DNA from: Sepiola atlantica
Lineage: Eukaryota; Mollusca; Cephalopoda; Sepiida; Sepiolidae
Assembly: GCA_963556195.1 (NCBI GenBank)
Contig: OY744517.1
Location: 85,206,714-85,270,713 of the forward strand
Length of the DNA stretch: 64,000 nt
Reading direction: 5' to 3'
This document shows, piece by piece, positions 34,087-42,670 of this stretch. The position numbers and the translations under genes were made by a program. The notes under the pieces were generated by a model. The model searched no databases and had not been told where the DNA came from. It worked only from the letters and a program-made list of their open reading frames with translations. The stretch's first letter is position 1. Every line of letters begins with the position of its first letter.

Positions 34087-36922
34087 TGTCTTTTCTGTAT
34101 ATGGAAATCCCCGGGATAAGGGCGTCTCCTTGCTTGTTAAACACACCTTGTCTGCGACAGTCGACATTGTCATGCACCCAACACCGCTCGAAAGAGGGTC
34201 TCCTTTTTTCGGGATCTGGACACGTTCATCACATGTCTGAAGCACATAGTTCTAATGTGAGATTCGAATGCCATCCTTGATTCCAAGATAAACAAAGTCA
34301 GGAGGGTAGCTATAAGGACAGAGAGATGTGAGACCAGCCTGGCTGATCTTAGGATAGATGCGATTTGGTCGAAAGGTTTTGTGTCAATCATCTGGGACGG
34401 GACAACTGCACATGTGCAAATAGTGTGCCTTCCTACCCGAATACTTATGTGGATAGGATGTTAGGTAGAAGAGGCAATGTAAACTTTATATCGTGTCCTA
34501 CGTTCAAATGACTAGGTCAATCAGACAATAAACTAGTTATGGCCAGGTTGAAGTTAGGATATAGGTCTAAACTAGCCAAGTACTGGTAGTTGAATATCTC
34601 CTTGCTGGAGATACAAGATTTCCAGAGAAAGCTAATGCTACTTATCCAGTTGGTTTTAGTGGAGACGGTTACCGGGAGTAAGTGGTGGATTAGCTTGAGA
34701 ACTAAGATCAGAAGCTTTTCCGTCAAATACGCCCAACGTCTCACACTAGATAAGGCCAAGACAGAAAAGTGAAACTAACCCAGCTAAGCAGGACCTACGA
34801 TGCAAGGCTAGCGAGCATTAAGAAAGGCAAGTAGTTATGGCTAGACTAAGAAAAGTTTCCAATGAAGCCATGAACTCTGACGTGGATGAGGGTTAAGAAA
34901 ATTTAAAAGCATGGCTCGGACAGGTACATCAGAAAAGTCAAGCACCCAGATGAATGTGCCTTGAAATCGACTTGGGAGATCTGTGAAGGATTGGGGGAGC
35001 ATTTCAACTGCCCAACCTCCCGGTCCAGGAGTTTCACAACTATTTGGCGTACTCTCCCAGCCTCGATGTGGCTAGAGCAGCTGGTTGCAAAGGCAGGGTT
35101 ATCGAGCGTGAGGTCTTAGCTGCGTTGAAGCAGGTCAACTGCAATAAATTGTTGGGACTTGATGATCTACCCTACGAGATGTATTTGAGGCTGTTAGTGC
35201 CGATTCTGACTGATGTGGTCAACCATTGGTTTGACGAGAGTTCTATCCAGTGTCAAGTCACCAGGTGAGTGATTACATAGCTGAAAAAGTGAGACAGGCA
35301 TGATGGGGAGGAACTAGACGATTACAGGCCCATAACTCTGCTAAACACTGAGTGAAAGATTCTGGTTAAGATAATCGCTTCTTGGCATCTGTTTTAGAGA
35401 GTGCTGGTTTTAAACCGGACTTCTGCAAATGGATCTCCATTCTACATCACTTGCAGACAACAGTGGTACAGGTAAATGGAAAATGTTTAGAAATCTTTTG
35501 CCCGCTGTCACCCCTGCTCTACATCCTTGCGTTGGAGCCGCTACTTTACAAGCTAAGTAGCAGGGAGGCAAGTTCGGTCTCATGCAGAATAATTTTGCCT
35601 AGCAGGGTGGGAACCAGGGTCTCCGTGTTTGCCGATGACATCACTGTTATGGTGTCATGCTTCCGAGACATCGAGAGGGTGACAGAGGCACTCACACATT
35701 ACGAAATGATTACAAAGGCCAAAATCAACTGCAACAAATCAACCGGCCTGAGGTTGGGTGTCTGGAGAAGTGGCACCACCCTTCCAGCTTCTTTCTGCTG
35801 GACAGATAGGCCGGTTCGAATCTTTGGTGTGTGGTTCGGACCAGACCTCCAGCTCGAGAGGAATTTGTCAGAGGTATAGTCAAAGGTCGGAGTGTAGGTT
35901 AACACTTGGCTTTGAAGGAAACTCTCCTTAAAAGGTAGAGCTGAGGTGTGCACCACTTACGTCCTTCCTCTCATCCTTTACCGATTGGCCATGCTTCCCT
36001 TGCCTGTGAACCGCTTCTGGGACATAAAGAGGCACTGGTTTCGCAGCCAAGTCTGTATTCAACATCCATGCTATGGAGGCTTGGGAATGCCTGACTTGAC
36101 GTATCATCGAGACACCAAGAGACTGGCTTTCCTGAGTCGAACATTGACAGAAGAATCTGTGTGGAACCCCATGATCAATAGTGCTTTCCCCAACCTTATC
36201 CTCGACCATTCGGTCAAGGGTCATAGTAGGCTGAGGGGCGAATCTCAAAAAGCTTCCTCGGTCCAGTGACCTTTCGCGGCTTTCTAGAAAAGAACTCCAT
36301 AGGGGATTAGTGAGGGGGGCAGCTGACGATCTGTTAGTCGAGCGGTATGGGTAGACAGAAGAGGAAATCTACTTCTAATGAAGTTGGGTGCCAAGGTCGA
36401 GTCATCTGAACAACTCTAAGTTCTCTCTGACCTGGCGATTGGCTCGAATTGCGCTACCCCTTAATGCCATACTACATAGTTCCGGAATAAAGGTCTCTCT
36501 CGCCTGAGTTTCCTTGTTGCGACATGCTCTTTGAGGAAACGCCTGATCATGCTTTCTTCCGGTGACACAAACTCCAGTGGTACTGGGGGTATGTCAACGA
36601 GATGACGGCTCATATCGATCCTGAACAGCCGCTGCTGCTAAACCTAGCCTACTTAACTGACAACATCTGGCCACCGTCGGATTGGAAGAGATGAATGGTG
36701 TTTCTTGCGATCCTGGACATAGCACGAATGGCAGTGTGGATGTCGCGTCTGAGAGATGACAAGGGGGTTGAGTCTTTTGCATTCTTCAAGCACCAGCTGA
36801 AGGTCAAGATCAGATGTGGTAGAAAAAGATTACACTCCTCAGTTTTTGAAAAAAGGTCAATACAAATAGCGAGCTTGTGTATACGAAAAGGAGTCAAGTA
36901 TGAGTATGTGTTCTCGGCCTAA
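34087..36922 (+). pseudogene. LINE ORF2 (endonuclease, reverse transcriptase, C-terminal domain)
   Basis: Pieces in order: endonuclease remnant YDVFSVYGNPRDKGVSLLV (34081-34137) and its final SDNKLVMARLKLGYRS motif (about 34522-34570, His replaced by Asn in SDH). An RT finger region follows with EVLAALKQVNCNKLLGLDDL and PYEMYL (35107-35187). Then DYRPITLLN-like sequence (about 35320) jumps to ASVLESAGFKPDFCKWISIL (35385), omitting some 90 residues including the first catalytic Asp block. The active site SVFADDITVMV is at 35622-35654. The C-terminus has RIFGVWFGPDLQLERN, GGLGMPDL and a terminal FKHQLKVKIRCGRKRL. Several stops and frameshifts. Predicted role: target-primed reverse transcription; this copy is dead. 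Confidence 0.85.
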
Positions 36923-37534
36923 GCATGGCGAGCACGGTTCCTGGTCTGGTTGGACCCCAGCCCTTCAGGTAAGTTTGACTCTTATCTAGTCGAGTGAATG
37001 AGTTACTCCCACCCTTCTGGTAATAGAAATCATCCAAGATTCTCACTTCCCACATTCAAGTTTTTGTCCTCAGCCTCCCCCAATTTAAATTTATCTTGGA
37101 AGGACACTAGCCCACTCTCCAAACTCCATCCTTTGTTTTATTTTTTCTCACACTTAGATACCACCCCCATTTAGAGATTGACCTGCTTGTTTTCGGTTCT
37201 GAACAAACTGGATAACATTGGGCGGTCTAATATTTAGAAAGGGTTGGGAGGGTCTTACTAACCTAATATTTAGCTTTTTATTCTTTCCCCGCTCCCTGTT
37301 TTATTCCAATGAATTTTCTTGTATATATGTCTATTCATAAACAATGAAATTTTCAAATCAGTTTCGGGATATCTTAATTAAGACGGCCCCTAGAGTAAAT
37401 GTGGTATTGTGGTGACTGAGATGATTCTAGTTAAGAGTGGGGTAGACAAAGGATGACCAACAACACACTTTTGATGGCCTTGTGCATAATTTGTTCCAAA
37501 TGTAATTTTTTAATATTTTGTGCAAATAAATATT

Positions 37535-37778
37535 TCAAAGTGAAGTATCTGTTCTGCCAGTCTGAGGTATTGTCTTGTACAGTTCTAGAAACTCCATCCT
37601 CCCAGGCTTTACCTTCTCTTTTGAGAATGCGTTAGTTTATTGCTAATCGCAAGAGGCGCCCCTACCAGGGAATGCCGATAGGGTGGCTGAGGCATTTTCT
37701 GTAGGCCGGAGCACACTAATCCTAGTGTGCTGGCTAACCACACCTGGTCTTGTGTCTAACCTCCTGGAGGTAAATAAC
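37535..37778 (+). mobile_element. U2-headed SINE type A, truncated head
   Basis: Starts inside the U2-like head (CAAAGTGAAGTATCTGTTC), lacks about 25 bp present in 40326-40350, then follows type A body landmarks: GTATTGTCTTG, CAGTTCTAGA, CCCAGGCTT, GTTTATTGCT and GGGAATGCCGA. The tail is CTGGTCTTGTGTCTAACCTC then GGAGGTAAATAAC. The next unit's head begins at once. Confidence 0.8.
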
Positions 37779-37992
37779 TGGGCCTTTTGGCTGAGAACAG
37801 TACAGTATCTGTTCTGATGCTACACTTAGTCTATGCTGTCCTCAGTCATTGACGGAGAAATCCTTCCAGATTGAGGCAATTTTAATTTTTGTTCCAATCC
37901 AGGGTGCCCCTTTTGGGGGTAGCTGGATTTTCAACACATTAAAAATCGATCTTGTGTCTAACTTTGCCATCATGGGGAGGCAAGTAAATAGG
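37779..37992 (+). mobile_element. U2-headed SINE type B, head-to-tail with the previous
   Basis: Head TGGGCCTTTTGGCTGAGAAC followed by GTATCTGTTCTGATGCTAC; body GAGAAATCCTTCCAGATTGA, GCCCCTTTTGGGGGTAGCTG; tail ATCTTGTGTCTAACTTTGCC and GGGGAGGCAAGTAAATA. The body differs from type A but head and tail are shared, showing two subfamilies. Confidence 0.8.
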
Positions 37993-38055
37993 AACAGTGC
38001 ATATTCATGACACATAACTTATGACAAAATCTGTTTTTAATGAAAGAGAGAGAGT

Positions 38056-38058
<3 letters not shown>

Positions 38059-38093
<35 letters not shown>
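38059..38093. repeat. (TA)n microsatellite
   Basis: Adjoins the 3' end (on the minus strand) of hammerhead element S2. Confidence 0.95.
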
Positions 38094-38096
<3 letters not shown>

Positions 38097-38355
38097 TATT
38101 TTTATTTACAGAAATCGATGTTTCATGCTTATGCAATCTTCAGTGTAGGGATGTTAATTCACGTCGGTCGGAGGGCTTGAACCCGGTTTTTACAAATCGC
38201 CACTGACTTGCAGTTGGGTATTTTTCCCCTCAGCTGGCGAGAATCCACATGATAATTAGGAGGGATTTAAATCTATAAACGCCAAATCGGTGAGCGCATA
38301 CAGCTTGCAGTTGAAAGTGATTCAACAACAACAACAAACGGGGTCGGAATCTTGC
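38094..38355 (-). mobile_element. hammerhead-bearing tRNA-like retroelement, copy S2
   Basis: On the minus strand: start GATTCCGACCCCGTTTGTTG, then AATCACTTTCAACTGCAAGC, a tRNA-like middle with CCAGCTGAGGGG (A-box-like) and GGGTTCAAGCCC (38173-38184, an excellent B box), the ribozyme motif 38105-38149, and an A+T tail into (TA)n. About 100 bp upstream of the tRNA-like part are conserved among copies S1, S2 and S4, so the tRNA homology is internal and not the 5' head. Confidence 0.85.
38105..38149 (-). ncRNA. hammerhead ribozyme motif S2
   Basis: Core CTGAAGA and GAAA intact, stem II TGC/GCA with loop ATAA, C17 present. Stem III ACATCGATTT has one mismatch, and stem I CCTACA with TGTAAA pairs only four of six. 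Core is intact but the helices are weakened. Confidence 0.75.
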
Positions 38356-38429
38356 TTTTAAGCCATAGTATTACTGTTCGTTTATAAATTCTCTCAGAAT
38401 GCACCAATCCTATAGGAGCTATAATTATA

Positions 38430-38560
38430 TATTTTAAAGTAAATATTAATCATTTTTACCTACAGACATCGATGTTTCATGCATATGCAATCTTCAGTGT
38501 AAGGGATGTTTATTTACGTCGGTCGGGGGAGGGGGGAGCCTGGAACCCGGCTTTTACAAA
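38430..38560 (-). mobile_element. hammerhead-bearing retroelement, partial copy S3
   Basis: Minus strand: GCCGGGTTCCAGGCTCC (B-box-like), CGACCGACGTAAATAAACAT, then the ribozyme 38459-38503 and tail TAAAAATGATTAATATT. The 5' part is lost into the (GA)n tract at 38565. It lies directly upstream of S2 on the same strand. Confidence 0.8.
38459..38503 (-). ncRNA. hammerhead ribozyme motif S3 (core intact)
   Basis: Stem I CTTACA/TGTAGG (one U-G), core CTGAAGA, stem II TGC/GCA with loop ATAT, GAAA, stem III palindrome ACATCGATGT, GTC at the cleavage position. Every core nucleotide is present, so this copy could be catalytically competent. Confidence 0.8.
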
Positions 38561-38564
38561 GATT

Positions 38565-39062
38565 TGGAGAGAGAGAGAGAGAGGGTGAGAGTGGGAGATA
38601 TATATAGAGAAAGAGTGGGAGAGAGAGTGGGAGAGAGAGTGAGAATGATAGTGTGAGATGGAGAGAGAGAGAGGGTGTGTGAGGTAGAAAGAGTGGGTGA
38701 GGTGGAGAGGATGTGCTTGAGATAGTGTGTGAGATGAAGAGAGAGAAAGATAGTGTGTGAGATGGAGAGAGAGATAGTGTGTGAGATGGAGAGAGAGAGA
38801 AAGAGAGAGAGAGAGTGTTGGAGATAGAGAGAGAGTGTTGGAGATAGAGAGAGAGATAGAGTGTTGGAGATAGAGAGAGAGAGAGAGTGTTGGAGATAGA
38901 GAGAGAGAAAGTGGAGAAAAGAGGAGACGAGAGGGAGAGAGGGAGGAGAGGGAAGAGAGAGAGAGGGGGTGAGAGAGAAGGATAAAGAAAGGGAGAGAGC
39001 TAGAGAGTAAGTAGAGATAGAGAAAGAGTAGGGAAGAGAGGAGATGAGAGGGGGAGAAGGAG
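38565..39062. repeat. (GA)n-rich tract, ~500 bp
   Basis: GAGA-rich with interspersed GTGTGAGATGGAGA and GTTGGAGATAGAGA sub-repeats. The 206-codon minus-strand frame here is a low-complexity Ser/Leu product of (TC)n, not a gene. Confidence 0.95.
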
Positions 39063-39184
39063 CATTGAAATCTCTTTTTACTCAACGAGGATAAAAGATT
39101 GAATACTTCAAAAGAGCTACTCCTTATCACTCACAGATGATTGGAGAATTGCCGGTCCAAGCAATTTTACAGACTCTACTGTGA

Positions 39185-39410
39185 GAGAGCGTCCATTAGC
39201 AGAAGGTGTTTAGGCCTATAACGCACATATTTCCGTCAATCATCGTCGAGGTTATCCTCAAGACAATTGGACATTTGCCGATGTAAACAGTGGAAATTTG
39301 GCTTTGATAGGAATAATCTACAACTTTATTTTAATCGGAGATCGATGTCAAATCGATTTTCTTACTCAAAAGGCAGTTGATGTACATTTTGCAGAACAGA
39401 AGTAGAAGAT
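39185..39410 (+). repeat. ~225-bp repeat, copy 1
   Basis: Closely similar and in the same orientation to 40948-41185: GTTATCCTCAAGACAATTGG, ACATTTGCCGATG, GATAGGAATAATCTACAAC, CAAATCGATTTTCTTACTCA. The pair brackets the GPCR-like fragment and the U2-SINE. Confidence 0.9.
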
Positions 39411-39815
39411 GTAAGCATTTTCTAACCTTGCCAGATAGAAAAAAAAACAGGGAAAAACTTCACTCAGTCCAACCATGACAAGTCAGTCCATACGGCCATT
39501 GTATGACGGCATGTGTATGTAAGAGATGACTGAATGATTTTTTTTTTCAATACAACAAAATGCCAAGAGCTTATTTCAGCATATCAAAGAGAGATCTAAG
39601 TTTGGCTTACGAAAAACGTTGTTATAAAAAGTGAACTTTCCTTTTTGGTTTTCATCAAACAAAATCAAACTGAATATAACAAAACAATGGTATAATACAA
39701 ACAAGAAGATAAGTCAGTCGTGAGACCGCATACCTCTTCCTAACAACGTAAGGATGAGCCAGTCTTATGTGCACATTACTCGTTCATATTGCATTTCATG
39801 AAAACATTGAAAACT

Positions 39816-40077
39816 CAAAAACTATTCATCTGATCAGGTTGAAATTTTGTATTACTGCTATTAAAGAAATCAGATACATACATCACATTTGGAAAAATCG
39901 CAAGTTGAAATTCCGGAAAAACTTTGAACATTTCAAAGTCTATAAGATCCAGGATTTCATTGGCTACAACATGAGCCAAGTAGAGAGTCACGACGATGAA
40001 CAGAACTGAAATTATTGCCATAAATGTCACTTTAACCTTTTCTGTGACGTTGGACTCTGATCTCGATATCCCACAAT
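39816..40077 (-). CDS. candidate exon: GPCR-like TM6-TM7 fragment
   Basis: Open frame of about 87 codons between stops (upstream TGA around 40078, downstream TGA at 39813-39815). It reads SRSESNVTEKVKVTFMAIIS, then a hydrophobic helix through VLFIVVTLYLAHVV, a loop rich in Asp/Glu/Phe, then AIFPNVMYVSDFFNSSNTKF. The basic/polar stretch before a helix resembles the end of loop 3 and TM6, and the last block resembles the NSxxNP region of TM7 with the NP lost. An acceptor AG is available near the start, but no confirmed intron. Resembles the fragment at 101-412. Could be a receptor pseudogene; chance not excluded. Confidence 0.3.
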
Positions 40078-40279
40078 TAAATCAGTTCTACGTTAGACAA
40101 TGACAAATACTTGGACCAAGTTTGGTGACTATTGGTCAAGCGATGTGCACACACACAGAAAAAAAGAACTCAACCGAAAACATGGCGGAGGTAATAAAGA
40201 TGCGTTCAGTTTAAAAGTTAAATGAAAATATCTGATTTTTTTAAATTACAAAAATTAAAAATAAAGCCTGATACTCACT

Positions 40280-40625
40280 ACTTGTTCTTGGCCTTTTGGC
40301 TAAGATCAAAGTGTAGTATCTGTTCCGATGAATACTGCACCCCATAGACTGGTATTGTCTTGGTCTTCGGGGCTTGATTTACGCCGGTCTATGGGTCTGT
40401 CCTGTGCAGTTCTAGGTTGTCCACCCTCCCAGGCTTCGCCTCCTCTCTTTGGGGAGGAGTAAGTTTATTGCTTACTGCCTGAGGCGTCCCTAACGGGGAA
40501 TGCCGACGGAGCTGCCCAGGCAATTTTTAAACCCCACTTTCCCAACCCGACCTTGGGTCACACTTTACTTGTGGGAGTAAGATAAAAACTGGTCTTGTGC
40601 CTAACTCCGGGATAGGAGTAAATCA
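40280..40625 (+). mobile_element. U2-headed SINE type A, complete with target duplication
   Basis: Flanked by perfect 9-bp direct repeats ATACTCACT (40271-40279 and 40626-40634). The head ACTTGTTCTTGG then GGCCTTTTGGCTAAGATC (40290-40307) and GTGTAGTATCTGTTC (40311-40325) matches the U2 snRNA 5' end including the GTAGTA branch-recognition segment. U2 identity stops there. A hairpin CCCATAGAC/GTCTATGGG (40341-40395) follows, then a G+C-rich body and the tail GGTCTTGTGCCTAACTCC and GGAGTAAATCA without poly(A). It is a retroposed SINE, not a U2 gene: Sm site and 3' stem-loops are absent. Confidence 0.9.
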
Positions 40626-40634
40626 ATACTCACT

Positions 40635-40947
40635 GATATAGTTGCAACATCAATTTTCTGACAACTGATAGTCAGACACCTCTTTTAATCTGGACAAAAT
40701 CACAGAAGGGAACTAGTTTTCTGTGTGCAGCGAGCCATCAATTTGTTTGTTTCCACTGCACCTGCTGGTAGTAGTCTCCCTTTATTTTGAGATTATATCT
40801 TATTTTGCTTAAATCTAACTCTACTTATGGCTTCACAGACAAATGCAGGTGGCAGCCGTGGTTTTAATGTTGAACTGCAGAAAAAAACTTGTTTAAGTTT
40901 CTTGTAATCCCTGGTGGTTTAGAGACATATTAGGTGTAATTTAAAGG
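40635..40947. other. no recognised feature
   Basis: Nothing supported. Confidence 0.5.
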
Positions 40948-41185
40948 ACTCCACTACGAGAGAGCACCCATTAGCACAAGGTGCTTAGGCTTATAACACA
41001 CATGTTTCCGTCAAGCATAGTTGAGGTTATCCTCAAGACAATTGGACATTTGCCGATGAAAACACTAGAAATTGGGCTTTGATAGGAATAATCTACAACT
41101 TTTTAATCGGAGATCAATATCAAATCGATTTTCTTACTCAAAAGGCAGCCTATGTACATTTTGCTTCTACATAAGTAGAAGATGT
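40948..41185 (+). repeat. ~225-bp repeat, copy 2
   Basis: Partner of 39185-39410, with a few small indels. Confidence 0.9.
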
Positions 41186-41319
41186 ATGTATTTGGGGTAT
41201 GAGCGTGTTGATTAATCATTAAGGTGAAATCGGATGGTCCGGCCAAATGGTTAATCTGATAAGGCTCAGGATTAAAAGGTGCTGGAAAATCGGTGTTACA
41301 TATGTAGTAATATTTATCT

Positions 41320-41445
41320 CCATTAAGAAAATTAATTTCATTTATTAAAGCGATGATGCACATTGTCAGCGTCTGTCTGCCATAATTTTTGTACTATCTA
41401 TAAATAAATTGTTTCTAAAAATTTCTTTAAGATTATTAAAATATT
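41320..41445 (+). repeat. ~120-bp repeat, copy 1
   Basis: Similar in orientation to 44063-44190: TAAGAAAATTAATTYCATT, TTAAARCGATGA, GYGTCTGTCT, and an A+T tail with AAGATTA. Confidence 0.7.
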
Positions 41446-41486
41446 TTACTTTAAGCATGTAATTTTGTTTTCAGATTTTCTTTATA

Positions 41487-41975
41487 GCGACTAGATTGAT
41501 AAAAACAAAACCATTTTTTAGGATATAGTCACCACAGATTGATAAAAACAAAACCCTTTTTTTTAGGACATAGTCACCACAGATTGATAAAAACAAAACC
41601 CTTTTTTTAGAATATAACCACCACACATTGATAAAAAAAACCCTTTTTTTAGGATATAGTCACTACACATTGATAAAAATAAAAACTTTTTTAGGATATA
41701 GTCATCACAGATGTATAAAAACAAAACCTTTTTTTAGGATATAGTCACCACAGATTGATAAAAACAAAACCTTTTTTTGAAAATATAGTCACCACAGATT
41801 GATAAAAATAAAAACTTTTTTTGAAAATATAGTCACCACAGATTGCTAAAAACAAAACCTTTTTTTGAAAATATAGTCACCACAGATTGATAAAAACAAA
41901 ACCTTTTTTTAAAATATAGTCACCACAGATTGATAAAAACAAAACATTGTTTTTTTAGGATATAGTCACCACAGT
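41487..41975. repeat. ~45-bp minisatellite, about 11 units
   Basis: Units of GATTGATAAAAACAAAACC, a T-run of variable length, and GGATATAGTCACCACA. Period 43-46 bp, varying with the T-run. Confidence 0.95.
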
Positions 41976-42152
41976 AGGTGCCTGTTATTTCTTGATGCCC
42001 GGTAAAACTAAATGAAACAAAAAATGCACACTCATATTTCAACATTTAAAAGTAAAATAATCCCCACTACCAAAAGTGATCAGTTTAAACAATATATAAA
42101 AAAAATTAGTTTAAAATATTGTTTATAGACGAAAAACCATAAAATTAGAATA

Positions 42153-42156
42153 TTTC

Positions 42157-42228
<72 letters not shown>
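42153..42228. repeat. (ATC)n microsatellite (RTE-like tail, minus strand)
   Basis: About 25 ATC units directly followed by GGTTTAACATTCG, the inverse of the LINE 3' junction seen at 7853. Confidence 0.95.
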
Positions 42229-42670
42229 GGTTTAACATTCGTTTTACATGCTGACATATGTTGGACGGCTTTTAGAAATTAACTTCCAAACTAACCTATC
42301 CTATCTCTGGCCAGGTTTTTATTTATCCCTCTTTCTTTTACGTCTATTTTTATTTCATCATCTCATATTTTTCTTAGCCTTTCCCTGTCAACTGAACCTG
42401 CTACTTTAACTGTATCTACTAACCCAATAACTCTCATCCTTTATTTCAACGTGGCCATACCATCGAATCTCCTGTTCTGTACACATCTTCCTGTTTTGTC
42501 AAGTTTCACTCTACCTCTGAGGTCATTAGGTCTGAGCTCTCTTTTTACTTCTGAACAACTTCAATGGCTTCGCCATCCAGATATACTTTCACCAGATCAG
42601 AGTTCTTATCCGTCTTCATTGTTTTACACACACACTGGTTATCATCTCTATTCCATCTTATCGTGTTTAT
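42229..42670 (-). pseudogene. RTE-like LINE 3' part
   Basis: The reverse complement follows the LINE at 7490-7850: GATAGGTTAGTTTGGAAGTT, TTTCTAAAAGCCGTCCAACA, and further upstream a decayed match to the MDASLNDKLRSDDL region. Frame broken throughout; 5'-truncated. Confidence 0.8.

Larger units (their letters stand above)
31690..37350 (+). mobile_element. Tx1-like non-LTR retrotransposon, near full length, decayed
   Basis: Spans a 5' UTR (31690-32013), a zinc-knuckle ORF1, an unassigned frame, and an ORF2 with endonuclease, reverse transcriptase and C-terminal remnants, then a 3' UTR of roughly 400 bp whose exact end I cannot place. The domain order is that of a two-ORF LINE. The RT and C-terminal parts resemble proteins usually labelled 'transposon Tx1 149 kDa protein', an L1-superfamily lineage; that label is from recollection of family features, not a search. 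Stops, frameshifts and an RT deletion make it inactive. Confidence 0.85.

Noticed and set aside
38510..39130. 206-codon minus-strand frame
   Set aside because: It is the translation of a (TC)n tract, giving Ser/Leu low complexity.
40280..40625. Functional U2 snRNA gene
   Set aside because: Only ~45 nt match U2; the Sm site and 3' stem-loops are absent, and target duplications show retroposition.
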